Source: Myxococcales bacterium
GTDB taxonomy: Bacteria > Myxococcota_A > Polyangia > Polyangiales > Ga0077539
Direction of reading: 5' to 3'
Length of the DNA stretch: 64,000 nt
NCBI GenBank assembly: GCA_016792845.1
Contig: JAEUKH010000054.1
Coordinates: forward strand, 212,531 to 276,530
The position numbers were made by a program, and so were the translations under genes. Below the pieces are notes generated by a model. That model was not told the DNA's origin. It did no database searches and saw only the letters and a program-made list of their open reading frames with translations. This document shows positions 52,042 through 62,600 of this stretch, piece by piece. The stretch's first letter is position 1, and every line of letters begins with the position of its first letter.

Positions 52042-53481
52042 ATGTTTGCCATCGCCTGGCAGTACCTCATGGGGCGCTCTGTGGCGGCCTCGTGGTCAGA
52101 TCGCGACACACCAGAGTGGCCTCCGCACCCTGATCGTTTGTTTCAGTCGCTGGTCGCAGCGTGGGCGTCACACAACAAAGCGCCAGTTCAAGAGCAGGCG
52201 CTCCGATGGCTTGAAGGGCTCGGGGCGCCCGAGATCGTTGCACCCTTGGATGCGCCGACCCCCAAGCCCGCGCAGGTCTTTGTACCCCTCAATGACGTGA
52301 TGTGGCCCAAAAAGCGCGGAAAGGATGGCGATCTACCGGGGCTTCTCCCGCGCGACCGTACGCGGAAGGGGCGCACCTTTCCGACTGCGTGGGTCGGCGA
52401 CGAAGTTTGTGCACTGTGTTGGCCAGACGCCGATGCAGGCCAACATCGCCCTGCGCTCGAGCAGCTCACGCGCGAGGTGACCTACCTCGGGCATTCAAGC
52501 TCACTCGTGAGGATGTGGGTTGAAGACGAGCCGCCTTCTTCTTCTTTGCAGCCTGTTCACACACCCGACTCAGACTCGCAGTTTCTTCGGGTATTTGAGC
52601 CTGGTCGACTCGACATGCTGATTCAGGCGTTCGGTGATGGTGGCGCGAGATGGAAGCGGCCAGAGGCTGGGCGCTGGGTGCCGTATGCCGCGAAGAAACA
52701 GGCCGCTACAGTCGGAGCCCTTGCAGGGCCCATGATCATCTTTCGGAAGCAAGAGGGTGTCGCCCCCGGGTTGCACAGGAGCTTGTCGCTGATGCAAGCC
52801 ATCCGGCACAGGGTGCTGCCCTACGCCGAAGGCGAGGCGCTCGCGCTGTTGAGTGGGCACAGCGCTGACGGGCGGGTGTCGGAGCGACCTCACGTTGCCT
52901 ACCTCCCGCTCGCGTTTGTCGGAGCGCCGCACGCCGACGGCCACTTGCTGGGGGTTGCACTCGCGCTGCCAACCGACATCTCAAGTGAGGCCGAAGAAGG
53001 GATTCGGCTCGCACTGGCATGTGCCTGTCATCCCGACCGAGGGACGCTCGATTTTGTTTGGGAGGATGGGCGCTCGACCAGTTTCGTGGTCGACGATCGC
53101 GCGTCTCCGCCGTGGAGCATGCAGGCGCGGACGTGGAGAGGACCCGCGCGAGAATGGTCGAGCGTGACGCCTGTCGTGCTCGATCGTCAAGCACCACGCC
53201 GCCACGCTGATCCTGACGCCTTCGTCAGCCGCGAGATCGAGCTTGCCTGTCAACGTGTGGGACTCCCCGCTCCGGCCGAGGTCTACTTTGGCAATGAGCC
53301 GTGGCTGGAGGGCGTGCCTCACGCCCGGGCGTTTGCGCCCATGCCGAGCAAGGGAGGCCTTCAGCGACGCCACGTCCATGTTCGATTGCGCTTTGAGGAT
53401 CCGGTTGTGGGGCCCATCGCGCTCGGTGCGGGGCGGTACCGCGGTTACGGTCTCTGCCAACCTCGGAGGGACGGACGATGA
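52042..53481 (+). CDS. csb2: type I-G Cas5-Cas6 fusion protein Csb2
   Basis: GSU0054-family protein of 479 residues, a fusion of Cas5 and Cas6 portions in type I-G systems: it should cap the crRNA 5' handle and cleave repeat RNA. The N-terminus reads FAIAWQYLMGRSVAASW and PEWPPHPDRLFQSLVAAW, characteristic of the family; the C-terminal part has a Gly-rich Cas6-like ending RRHVHVRLRFEDPV and LGAGRYRGYGLC. It overlaps cas3 by 4 nt. The likely cleavage product would start with ATTGAAGC from the repeat. Confidence 0.9.
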   Translation: MFAIAWQYLMGRSVAASWSDRDTPEWPPHPDRLFQSLVAAWASHNKAPVQEQALRWLEGLGAPEIVAPLDAPTPKPAQVFVPLNDVMWPKKRGKDGDLPGLLPRDRTRKGRTFPTAWVGDEVCALCWPDADAGQHRPALEQLTREVTYLGHSSSLVRMWVEDEPPSSSLQPVHTPDSDSQFLRVFEPGRLDMLIQAFGDGGARWKRPEAGRWVPYAAKKQAATVGALAGPMIIFRKQEGVAPGLHRSLSLMQAIRHRVLPYAEGEALALLSGHSADGRVSERPHVAYLPLAFVGAPHADGHLLGVALALPTDISSEAEEGIRLALACACHPDRGTLDFVWEDGRSTSFVVDDRASPPWSMQARTWRGPAREWSSVTPVVLDRQAPRRHADPDAFVSREIELACQRVGLPAPAEVYFGNEPWLEGVPHARAFAPMPSKGGLQRRHVHVRLRFEDPVVGPIALGAGRYRGYGLCQPRRDGR

Positions 53482-56309
53482 CCCAGCCTCTCACAGAAAC
53501 CGATTTTGATGCCTGGCTCGAAGCGGTGCATGGCCAAAGCCCCTTCCCCTGGCAGCGACGGCTCTTGGCTGAAGTGATGCGACGAGGGTGGCCATCGACC
53601 CTTCAACTACCGACAGCTACGGGCAAGACCACAGTGCTCGACGTGGCAGTCTTCGCGCTCGCGTTGCAAGCCCAAGGCACGATTGCGCGCACCGTACCGC
53701 TTCGCATCGCTCTCGTGGTCGATCGACGCATCGTCGTCGATGGGGCGTACGAGCGCGCACTGCGCATCGAGAAGAGCCTTCGTGAGGCGGGTGAAGGGGT
53801 CGTGCGTCGTGTCGCCGAGGCGCTGCGGCGACTAGGGGGCAAGGTGCCGTTGTGTGCAGCGCTCCTCAGGGGCGGCATCTATCGCGAAGACCGATGGGCG
53901 CGCCAACCCAACCAGCCGACCATTCTGTGCTCGACGGTCGATCAGGTCGGGAGTCGACTCCTCCATCGAGGCTACGGTCTTTCGCCGCGCACTTGGCCCA
54001 TTCACGCGGGCCTGCTCGGAAACGACACGCTCATCATTCTTGATGAAGCCCACTGTAGTCGTGCCTTCGAAGAGACTCTCGCGGCCATCGGGCGTTGGCG
54101 CCAGGAGGCCGAGCGCCCGATCGTCATGCCGTGGGCTTGCGTGTCGATGACCGCGACGCCTCACGCTTCAGAGGCTCCCTTCGTTCTTGATGACGAAGAT
54201 CGCGAGCATCCGGTGCTGCGTCGTCGCCTCGACGCCCGGAAGACCATCACACTCCAGGCGGCTCCTCGGAAGGGTGACGACGCGCTCGTGGCAACTCTCG
54301 CTGAAGCGGTGGGAGGGCTCGTTGCGAAGGGGCTGACGCTCTTGGCTGTGGTCAATCGCGTCCGCACCGCGCGTCGGCTTTACGAAACGCTCGCACGCAA
54401 GAAAGGCAGCGATGTAATTCTGCTGACGGGCCGCTCGCGTTCGGCTGAGCGTGATGCGCTCATCGAGAAACACCGCAGTCGTCTCCTCGCCGGACGCGAC
54501 CGCAACGCCGTGCGCGATGCACAGGCGTTGGTGGTGGTCGCAACGCAATGTGTAGAGGTCGGAGCCGACCTCGACGTTGACGGATTGGTGACCGAAGCGT
54601 GCCCTCTCGATGCACTCAAGCAACGCTTGGGGCGACTCGATCGCCTGGGAGAGCGCGAGGCGTCATCATGCGTCGTTGTGTGCCCCACCGAGCAAGCGTG
54701 GAGTGGTGTGGGGCCCGTGCCGACCGATGCCATCTACGAAGAGGCGACCGCGAGGGCCTGGCATTGGTTGAGCGAGGCCGAGAAACACGCTCCGCTCGAT
54801 GGGGGGGCTGCGGCCTTGACCGATCGCACTTCAGGTTGCGACGTTTCTCTCTCGACGCCGGTCATCGGGGCCCCGATCCTCTTCCCGGTGTACTGCGAGC
54901 TCTGGGCGCAGACTGGGCCTAAGCCGCATGCCAGCCCGACGCCGGCGCCCTTTCTTCATGGGCCTGAGCGCGGCCCCGCCGATGTGCAGATCGTCTGGCG
55001 CGCTGACCTCGATCCCGGGCATCCAGAGACCTGGGCAGACACGGTGTCGTTGTGCCCACCCGTCAGCGGAGAGACCCTCGCGATGCCATTCTGGGCGGTG
55101 CGCGCGTGGCTCGCTGGCAAGAAGGAAGAGAGCGTCGGTGATCTCGAAGGACTCCCCGCGGTCGAGTGGTCAGAGCCTCAAGACCCGCCGAAGCGGCCCT
55201 TTCTTCGCTGGAGTGGGCCCGAACGCTCAGAAGTCGAAGAGGCTGCAAGCGGTGTTTATCCGGGTGACACCATCGTGCTGCCGACAGGCTACGGAGGCTG
55301 TGATGCGTTTGGGTGGAGCCCAGACAGCGACGCCCCGGTCGAAGACATCGCCGATCGCGCACGCGTCGCGGCACGGCGGGCGCCCGTGTTGCGGGTGTAC
55401 GCCTCGTTGCTCAATGCTCCCAATCTCACCTCGGTGAACGAGGTCGTCGACGAGACACTCGACAGCGTGCGTGAACTCTGTGCGACGCGCTCGATGGAGC
55501 AAGACGCCAGCGGAAGGATCGCAGCACAACTCGACGCTGCCTGGGCTGCAAAGGGCTCTCGGCCACGCATCGTGCTGCACCCTTCGGGGCGCGGCTTGGT
55601 GGTCGTGGGGCACGCAGGTTGGGCCGAGGAGGCACAGGACTTTTCAGACGAAGATGAGAGCTCGTCTCGGGCCCCGGGCGAGGTGACACTGCGGGCGCAC
55701 CTTGGCGATGTCTGCGAGCTTGCGAAGACCTTCGGCGCGTCTCTTGGTCTCTCTGCCGAGTTGGTCAGCGACCTCGCACTCGCAGGGTGGTTGCACGACC
55801 TCGGTAAAGCCGATCGACGCTTTCAGGCGTGGCTCCGTGGCGGCGACTGGCGAGCCGCACGCATCGGAGAGATTCTCGCCAAATCACCGAAGCTGCCACC
55901 CAACCCGGCTGCCATGAGGTTGGCGCGCGAACGCTCAGGGTATCCCGAGGGAGGCCGTCACGAGCTCCTTTCGCTAAGACTTGCAGAATCCAACGAGGCG
56001 CTCCTGACACAAGCCCACGACCGCGATCTGGTGTTGCATCTCGTTGCGAGCCACCACGGCCATTGCCGCCCCTTTGCTCCGGCCGTTGACGACGCAAGGC
56101 CCCTCACCGTGCAATTTGAGCTCGACGGGCAAGCCCTCTCGGCCTCGAGCGCGACCCAGCTTGAGCGGCTCGATGCGGGGGTCTCAGCGCGTTTCTTTCG
56201 ATTGTTGCGGCGCTACGGAGGGTGGGGCCTCGCGTACCTCGAAGCGTGTTTGAGACTGGCCGACCATCGCGCGAGCGAAGCGGCCGAGAAAGCAGGGAGT
56301 CACCCATGA
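53478..56309 (+). CDS. cas3: CRISPR-associated helicase-nuclease Cas3 (C-terminal HD)
   Basis: Target-degrading helicase-nuclease of 943 residues in the GSU0051/type I-G form, where the HD nuclease follows the helicase. Helicase marks: Walker A TATGKTT (residues 46-52), DEAH box in IILDEAHCSRA near 188, and motif VI QRLGRLDRLGE near 380. The HD domain has WLHDLGKAD with His773-Asp774 and LVASHHGHCRP near residue 857. All catalytic motifs appear intact. Overlaps of 4 nt at both ends link it to csb2 and the cas8 gene. Confidence 0.95.
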   Translation: MTQPLTETDFDAWLEAVHGQSPFPWQRRLLAEVMRRGWPSTLQLPTATGKTTVLDVAVFALALQAQGTIARTVPLRIALVVDRRIVVDGAYERALRIEKSLREAGEGVVRRVAEALRRLGGKVPLCAALLRGGIYREDRWARQPNQPTILCSTVDQVGSRLLHRGYGLSPRTWPIHAGLLGNDTLIILDEAHCSRAFEETLAAIGRWRQEAERPIVMPWACVSMTATPHASEAPFVLDDEDREHPVLRRRLDARKTITLQAAPRKGDDALVATLAEAVGGLVAKGLTLLAVVNRVRTARRLYETLARKKGSDVILLTGRSRSAERDALIEKHRSRLLAGRDRNAVRDAQALVVVATQCVEVGADLDVDGLVTEACPLDALKQRLGRLDRLGEREASSCVVVCPTEQAWSGVGPVPTDAIYEEATARAWHWLSEAEKHAPLDGGAAALTDRTSGCDVSLSTPVIGAPILFPVYCELWAQTGPKPHASPTPAPFLHGPERGPADVQIVWRADLDPGHPETWADTVSLCPPVSGETLAMPFWAVRAWLAGKKEESVGDLEGLPAVEWSEPQDPPKRPFLRWSGPERSEVEEAASGVYPGDTIVLPTGYGGCDAFGWSPDSDAPVEDIADRARVAARRAPVLRVYASLLNAPNLTSVNEVVDETLDSVRELCATRSMEQDASGRIAAQLDAAWAAKGSRPRIVLHPSGRGLVVVGHAGWAEEAQDFSDEDESSSRAPGEVTLRAHLGDVCELAKTFGASLGLSAELVSDLALAGWLHDLGKADRRFQAWLRGGDWRAARIGEILAKSPKLPPNPAAMRLARERSGYPEGGRHELLSLRLAESNEALLTQAHDRDLVLHLVASHHGHCRPFAPAVDDARPLTVQFELDGQALSASSATQLERLDAGVSARFFRLLRRYGGWGLAYLEACLRLADHRASEAAEKAGSHP

Positions 56310-57436
56310 CCGACATCGCGTTGAGGGCGCTTCGGGGCGACAACCCTCTCCATCTGCTCGCGTCACTCGGAGCGCTGAGCTTGTCTGACGGCCAGACACC
56401 ACGCGCGGCGACGTTGCGATGGGTGCGATCCGAGGGGCGATTCACGCCCATCGTTGCAACACCCTGCGCGCATGACGCATGGGTCGCGTCGATCGCCGAC
56501 GCGATTCAGGGCTCTGCCAGGCTCGGAAGTGCCGACGTTGGCGGGGCATCCTCTGAGACCAAAGCCGCGAAGGCGCGACTGAAGAAGCTCGCAGAGGAGC
56601 TCAAGACGGCCAGGCAAAAGGCGAAGGCCGAGGCAAAGGCGAAGGGGCTCAACAGGGCCGAGACTGATGCGTGGATTGCTTCGCAAACCGAGCGCTTGAA
56701 CGACGATTACAATCAACAGAGCGGCGTCGTCCGAGACGCAGAGGGGAGGCAGGCGCAACAGCTGGGCGTGGGGCCCGCGCATCTCGGTGACATCATCGGC
56801 GTCGATGTGGCGGTGTTTCGCCTTCATGCCTCGGAGGCCCTTCAGCGGTATCCGGAAGACGCCCTCACGGTCCGCCAGCTCGCAGCCCTCGGCAGCGACG
56901 GATGCACCGAGGACAACAAGATCAATCCGACGCCTCTCAGCTTCAGCAATGGCGGGAGCGGCAAGTGTCTCTTGAAGGACTACCGCGCCTTGGCGGAGCT
57001 GTGCACAGAGGCGAAACTTCATGAGGTCTTGGACGATCGCGTCAAGGTCGTCAACGCGACCAGCCTCAGCTGGGATCCGCGAGACCTTCGCAGCGCGGCC
57101 TATCAGTGGAGCGACCCCAAATCACAGGCCGTCGAGGCCGATGCGGTGGCCAACGCGCTCGCCTATCTTGGGCTCGGTGCGCTCCCCTGCTTCCCGGGCG
57201 AGCGTGGGCTCTCGATGGTGGGCTTCTTTGCTTCTCGCACACAGGGCAACGCCCTCGAGTGGCCCCTCTGGGATGGGGCACTCACCCTGTCGGAGGTGAC
57301 GAGCCTCTTCAACGCCCGCCCCTCAACTTGGAGACGTCAGGAACGGCTGGCCCGCGGCGTCTTCGAGGTGATGCGCGCGGACATCATCAACCCTACCGGG
57401 AAGCGCAACTACTTCTCCACAGCCCGCGCCATCTGA
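56306..57436 (+). CDS. csb3: type I-G large-subunit-like protein (Csb3/Cas8 type)
   Basis: A 376-residue protein starting LRALRGDNPLHLLASLGALS, the N-terminal signature shared by Cas8-like proteins of type I-G (GSU0052/Csb3 group). Residues 80-135 are a long charged helix or coiled coil (KAAKARLKKLAEELKTARQ). Later segments are LSFSNGGSGKCLLKDYRAL and LSWDPRDLRSAAYQWSDP. By family it should act as the PAM-sensing large subunit of the effector complex. The name is by position and pattern; assignment to Csb3 rather than another Cas8 subgroup is my judgement. The ATG overlaps the cas3 stop (ATGA). Confidence 0.75.
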   Translation: MTDIALRALRGDNPLHLLASLGALSLSDGQTPRAATLRWVRSEGRFTPIVATPCAHDAWVASIADAIQGSARLGSADVGGASSETKAAKARLKKLAEELKTARQKAKAEAKAKGLNRAETDAWIASQTERLNDDYNQQSGVVRDAEGRQAQQLGVGPAHLGDIIGVDVAVFRLHASEALQRYPEDALTVRQLAALGSDGCTEDNKINPTPLSFSNGGSGKCLLKDYRALAELCTEAKLHEVLDDRVKVVNATSLSWDPRDLRSAAYQWSDPKSQAVEADAVANALAYLGLGALPCFPGERGLSMVGFFASRTQGNALEWPLWDGALTLSEVTSLFNARPSTWRRQERLARGVFEVMRADIINPTGKRNYFSTARAI

Positions 57437-57467
57437 TCGTTCACTCCCCTTCGATTGGAGGCGTTTG

Positions 57468-59192
57468 ATGCTCAACCCTGAGTCTCGGCGCGGGAGCAGC
57501 GCCGCCGCCGCCGAGGACGTTGTCACCGGCGACATGGTGTCACAGCACGCCTACTGCCCGCGTCGTCTCTACCTCGCGTATGCAGAAGGCCGCTGGGCTG
57601 ACAACGCGTTCACCGACCACGGCCGTTGGGTGCACCGCCACGCGGAATCAAGGGAGGACGTCCTGCCGAGCCCTGCCGACCCCGATGCACCCCGAGTCGC
57701 CCGCTCAGTCGAGCTCGTCTGCGAGGCCCGCGGCGTCCGTGCGAAGCTCGATCTCCTTGAGCGAGATCGCGATGCCTCGGCTCTGTGCATCCCTGTCGAA
57801 ATCAAGCGTGGCGCCCTGCCCGCGTCAGGGCAGCCGTACTCCCCCGAGCGACAGCAGCTCGGGTTGCAGGCCGTGCTCCTCCGCGCCAATGGGTACCAGT
57901 GCGAGCATGGAGTTATCTATTACGCGGCGTCACGCCGTCGGGTGGAGGTGCCCATCGACGCTTCGCTCGTGGCCGAGGTCGAGGCCGCCATCGACGCGGT
58001 GCGCACGGTGTTGTCGGCCCCAGACGCACCTGAGCCACTCGTCGACAGCCCCAAGTGCCCCTCGTGCTCACTGGTCGGCATCTGCCTGCCTGATGAGACC
58101 CAGCTTTTGCGACTTCGCCGCGACAAACACGACGAATCGACGAACACTGACCCGCTACCGCGTCGACTGGTTGCCCCCAAAGATGACGCGTTGCCATTCT
58201 ACGTCCAAGAGCCTGGCGCGCAGGTCGGGAAGAAGGGCGAGTGCCTCACCGTCTCGAAGCGGGGTGAGCCGCTTGCAGAGGTGCGGATCCTTGATGTGAG
58301 CCAGCTCGTCTTGTGTGGCAACATCGCTGTGACGGCGCCCGCAATCGCTTTGCTCTGTGAAGCGGGTATCCCCATCGTTCATCTGTCAATGGGGCATTGG
58401 TTTTACGGGGTGACGCACGGCCTGGGCCTGCGAAACGCATTCGACCGTGCCGCGCAGTTTGCCACCGCCGCCGACCCGAGCAGGTCGCTCGAGATTGCCC
58501 GTGCCATGGTGCAGGCTAAGGGGCGCAACCAACGCACCCTGCTGCGTCGTAACGGCCCGTCTGAAGCGCCAGTGTTGGAGGCGCTGCGAGGCGCCATCGA
58601 TGACATCGAGCGCGCCGACTCGGTAGAAGCGTTGCTTGGCATGGAGGGGCGCGTCGCAGCCCTGTACTTTCAAGACTTCGCGTCGATGTTGAGACCACGC
58701 CACGGCGAAGATGCCCTTAGCGCCTTCGACTTTCAGGGGAGAAATCGTCGCCCTCCCCGCGATCCGGTGAATGCGATGCTCTCGTTCGGCTACGCGCTGT
58801 TGGCAAAAGAGGCAACCGTGGCGCTTCTAACCGTGGGGCTCGATCCGTACTGGGGGGTGTATCACCGACCGCGACATGGGCGGGCGTCACTGGCGCTCGA
58901 CATGATGGAAGAGTTTCGGCCGCTCATCGTCGACTCGGCCGTCTTGTCGGCGATCAACACCGGGGTGGTAGACGCTACGTCGTTTGAGATGGGCGCGAGC
59001 GGCTGCGCGCTCAACACGCGCGGGCGAAAGGCCTTCATTAGCGCCTACGAGGCCCGGATGGATCAACTCGTGACCCACCCGCTCTTCGGCTACCGCGTCT
59101 CTTGGCGGCGCGTGCTCTCGCTTCAGGCTCAGCTGCTTGCGCGCGTCTTTCGGGGCGAGCTCGACCGCTACCCTGCCATCACGACCCGTTGA
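57468..59192 (+). CDS. cas4-cas1: Cas4-Cas1 fusion protein
   Basis: A 574-residue adaptation protein fusing Cas4 (residues 15-220) to Cas1 (230-574). Cas4 has the iron-sulfur cysteines at YCPRRLYL (Cys30) and PKCPSCSLVGIC near 197-207, and the RecB-like KLDLL and VEIKRG metal-binding strands. Cas1 has the catalytic Glu in LGMEGRVAALYF, and the His and acidic residues in GVYHRPRHGRASLALDMMEE (region 58858-58905) and FRPLIVDSAVLSAIN. Such fusions are typical of type I-G. The start is the ATG at 57468 with TGGAGG nearby. Confidence 0.95.
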   Translation: MLNPESRRGSSAAAAEDVVTGDMVSQHAYCPRRLYLAYAEGRWADNAFTDHGRWVHRHAESREDVLPSPADPDAPRVARSVELVCEARGVRAKLDLLERDRDASALCIPVEIKRGALPASGQPYSPERQQLGLQAVLLRANGYQCEHGVIYYAASRRRVEVPIDASLVAEVEAAIDAVRTVLSAPDAPEPLVDSPKCPSCSLVGICLPDETQLLRLRRDKHDESTNTDPLPRRLVAPKDDALPFYVQEPGAQVGKKGECLTVSKRGEPLAEVRILDVSQLVLCGNIAVTAPAIALLCEAGIPIVHLSMGHWFYGVTHGLGLRNAFDRAAQFATAADPSRSLEIARAMVQAKGRNQRTLLRRNGPSEAPVLEALRGAIDDIERADSVEALLGMEGRVAALYFQDFASMLRPRHGEDALSAFDFQGRNRRPPRDPVNAMLSFGYALLAKEATVALLTVGLDPYWGVYHRPRHGRASLALDMMEEFRPLIVDSAVLSAINTGVVDATSFEMGASGCALNTRGRKAFISAYEARMDQLVTHPLFGYRVSWRRVLSLQAQLLARVFRGELDRYPAITTR

Positions 59193-59207
59193 GACTGGAG
59201 CACGGCG

Positions 59208-59498
59208 ATGGCACGGACGCGATTTCTGGTCAGCTACGATGTGACCAACGACAAGCGACGAGGCAAGGTGCATCGGGCGTTGCAAAACCACGGTGATTGG
59301 CTGCAATACTCGCTCTTTCAGTGCGACCTTAACCCTCGCGAGCTGGTCGCCCTCCGAACGACGCTTCACGTTCTGGTGCATCACACCGAAGACCAAGTAC
59401 TCTTCATCGACCTCGGCCCCGCCGAGGGGACGAGTGTCGCGCGGGTCGACGCCCTGGGTCGCCCCTACACGGCGATGGTGCGGTCGCGCGTCGTGTAG
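59208..59498 (+). CDS. cas2: CRISPR-associated endoribonuclease-fold protein Cas2
   Basis: Adaptation partner of Cas1, 96 residues, ferredoxin-like fold. It begins RTRFLVSYDVTNDKRRGKV, with the conserved Asp of SYDVTND, and has WLQYSLFQCDLN and VLFIDLGPAEG strands. GGAG lies eight bases upstream of the ATG. It is the last cas gene, 187 nt before the first repeat of the array. Confidence 0.95.
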   Translation: MARTRFLVSYDVTNDKRRGKVHRALQNHGDWLQYSLFQCDLNPRELVALRTTLHVLVHHTEDQVLFIDLGPAEGTSVARVDALGRPYTAMVRSRVV

Positions 59499-59685
59499 CG
59501 AAGGTGCGTCGCCTTTCGCGCGGTCAGGTGCCTCAGAATCTTCGGGCACCGCTCGAGTTCTATGAAATTCAACAGGTTACATGCATTGTACGAGTGCACC
59601 CTCGGCGCGGCAACGACGCTCGAAGCAGGGGTGCTCGAAATGGCCTCCACAAGTGCCCGAAAGTACGGTAGTACGTCGGGCGGCC
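59499..59685 (+). promoter_or_regulatory. putative CRISPR leader
   Basis: The 187 nt between the cas2 stop and the first repeat. Repeat polarity (the 3' end ATTGAAGC resembles a Cas6-generated 5' handle) puts the leader on this side, with transcription to the right. The stretch is moderately AT-rich around 59555-59585 but shows no clear promoter boxes. Confidence 0.6.
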
Positions 59686-62600
59686 AATCACGTGCCCAAT
59701 TGGGCGCGTCTCCATTGAAGCTGGATTTCAGTGAGGTTACCAGCAATACCAACATTAATCACGTGCCCAATTGGGCGCGTCTCCATTGAAGCGCGCCATC
59801 GAAGCCGAGAGGCTATTAAAGGGGTGTCTCTAATCACGTGCCCAATTGGGCGCGTCTCCATTGAAGCTCCCATTCGGTCGCATCAGCGCCGACCACGAGG
59901 CCAATCACGTGCCCAATTGGGCGCGTCTCCATTGAAGCCGTTCCTGGAGCGCCTCGCAACCATGGCCGGCGTGGAATCACGTGCCCAATTGGGCGCGTCT
60001 CCATTGAAGCTTGCGCAAGAGCGACGAAAACGGCTGCGGGCGTGGCGGAATCACGTGCCCAATTGGGCGCGTCTCCATTGAAGCACAGTAAGCGTAGACC
60101 GTGTTGCGGTCCTTGTTTTAATCACGTGCCCAATTGGGCGCGTCTCCATTGAAGCTTGGAAGTGTAGGGCGCGAGCTGCGAGGCGCAAGCGAAAAATCAC
60201 GTGCCCAATTGGGCGCGTCTCCATTGAAGCTCGCGGCCGATCGTCAAGAGTCGCTCCCCAAGGCCCCCAAAATCACGTGCCCAATTGGGCGCGTCTCCAT
60301 TGAAGCGTCGAGCGTCCGTACATCAACGCGATGCCGCTCTACAATCACGTGCCCAATTGGGCGCGTCTCCATTGAAGCCGTTACTGGTCTGCCGCATTCG
60401 TGACAAAACGGCCCAATCACGTGCCCAATTGGGCGCGTCTCCATTGAAGCAACTCAACGCGGGGCGGGTCCGCACCGCCCACCGCAATCACGTGCCCAAT
60501 TGGGCGCGTCTCCATTGAAGCGTGTTGAGCTGGCCACCGTCCGCGGGCAGCGGGCGCGAATCACGTGCCCAATTGGGCGCGTCTCCATTGAAGCCTATAT
60601 CCCGACTTGTGGGCGCGGATCGAAGATGCGCGCAATCACGTGCCCAATTGGGCGCGTCTCCATTGAAGCCTCGCGTGGGTCTCGCCCCACCAGGCGCAGA
60701 CCGTCTGAATCACGTGCCCAATTGGGCGCGTCTCCATTGAAGCCAGAAGCGCGCGCCGGTGTGCGGGAGGTACCCGCCGAATCACGTGCCCAATTGGGCG
60801 CGTCTCCATTGAAGCGCCGTGAAAGACCCCGAGAGTGGCCAGCGTTGGATCGTGAATCACGTGCCCAATTGGGCGCGTCTCCATTGAAGCCGGGACGACG
60901 CTGAAGGTCGACCCCTGCCAGAACCCGCCATCACGTGCCCAACTGGGCGCGTCTCCATTGAAGCCCAGCGACGGAGCCCCTGTGGCGGGCGTCGGTGCAG
61001 CATCACGTGCCCAACTGGGCGCGTCTCCATTGAAGCACAGCCCCGTCGGCCTGGCGTCCCCCATCCCAAGCAAGGCCATCACGTGCCCAACTGGGCGCGT
61101 CTCCATTGAAGCTGCCTTTCCGGCGTCGGGCCCTCTCACGATCATGTCGCATCACGTGCCCAACTGGGCGCGTCTCCATTGAAGCGTAGTCTACCGGTGG
61201 CCAAAGCCTGTAAGAGCCGCCGACATCACGTGCCCAACTGGGCGCGTCTCCATTGAAGCGGGCAGGCCTGCGATCGAGAGGGCGTAGGTGCGCGTCATCA
61301 CGTGCCCAACTGGGCGCGTCTCCATTGAAGCGATGCCAGAGCACCTCCGCGCCTCCCACGAGGCTGCATCACGTGCCCAACTGGGCGCGTCTCCATTGAA
61401 GCCTCGCGCTGGAGGCCATCGAGATCGACTGCACCGCCCTCATCACGTGCCCAACTGGGCGCGTCTCCATTGAAGCGACGCGAGGCTGCGACGACGACGG
61501 CCCCGGCAGAGCGCATCACGTGCCCAACTGGGCGCGTCTCCATTGAAGCTCGACGGGGCACACGGTGGTCACGCGAAAGGGACCAACCCATCACGTGCCC
61601 AACTGGGCGCGTCTCCATTGAAGCGAGTCACCGCGCCGCAAGCCCCTCGGGTACGGGCCGGCCATCACGTGCCCAACTGGGCGCGTCTCCATTGAAGCTG
61701 ACCGACCACGCGTGCGCTGCGGCGGCCCGCGCGGGGCCATCACGTGCCCAACTGGGCGCGTCTCCATTGAAGCATCCAGAGCGGGCACCCACTGACTGAA
61801 CACGACCCTCCATCACGTGCCCAACTGGGCGCGTCTCCATTGAAGCGTGTCGTGCTGATCGACTCTCCCCGGCTTACCGCGGCCCCATCACGTGCCCAAC
61901 TGGGCGCGTCTCCATTGAAGCAGGTACTCAAAGATCACCACCTCTAGCGAGGCGCGCATCACGTGCCCAACTGGGCGCGTCTCCATTGAAGCTTCACTCC
62001 GGCCGACTGTCTTGTCTCTAGATGGGCGAGCCATCACGTGCCCAACTGGGCGCGTCTCCATTGAAGCGCTTGCATGTGCACGCCACTAGGTCGACGATAA
62101 AGCCTCCATCACGTGCCCAACTGGGCGCGTCTCCATTGAAGCTACGATCTTGCGGACGGGTTCATCGTCGACGCCGAGCCATCACGTGCCCAACTGGGCG
62201 CGTCTCCATTGAAGCGAGCCCCGGGAGCCGTCGAGACCGATGCGCCACTGGGGGGCCATCACGTGCCCAACTGGGCGCGTCTCCATTGAAGCGCGGTGCC
62301 GTTGACGCCCGCCGTGGCGGTGCCGTAGTCCATCACGTGCCCAACTGGGCGCGTCTCCATTGAAGCACGATCGACAGACGCCTCGGGTCAGCGGCCGCGC
62401 TGCCATCACGTGCCCAACTGGGCGCGTCTCCATTGAAGCTGCCCCGGTGAGGTCTGCCCCGGTGAGGTCTGCCCCCCATCACGTGCCCAACTGGGCGCGT
62501 CTCCATTGAAGCGTTATAATCAGAGGGCGAAGGCGAGAACGGCACAGCCTCACGTGCCCAACTGGGCGCGTCTCCATTGAAGCTCTTCTCGGCACTGCTG

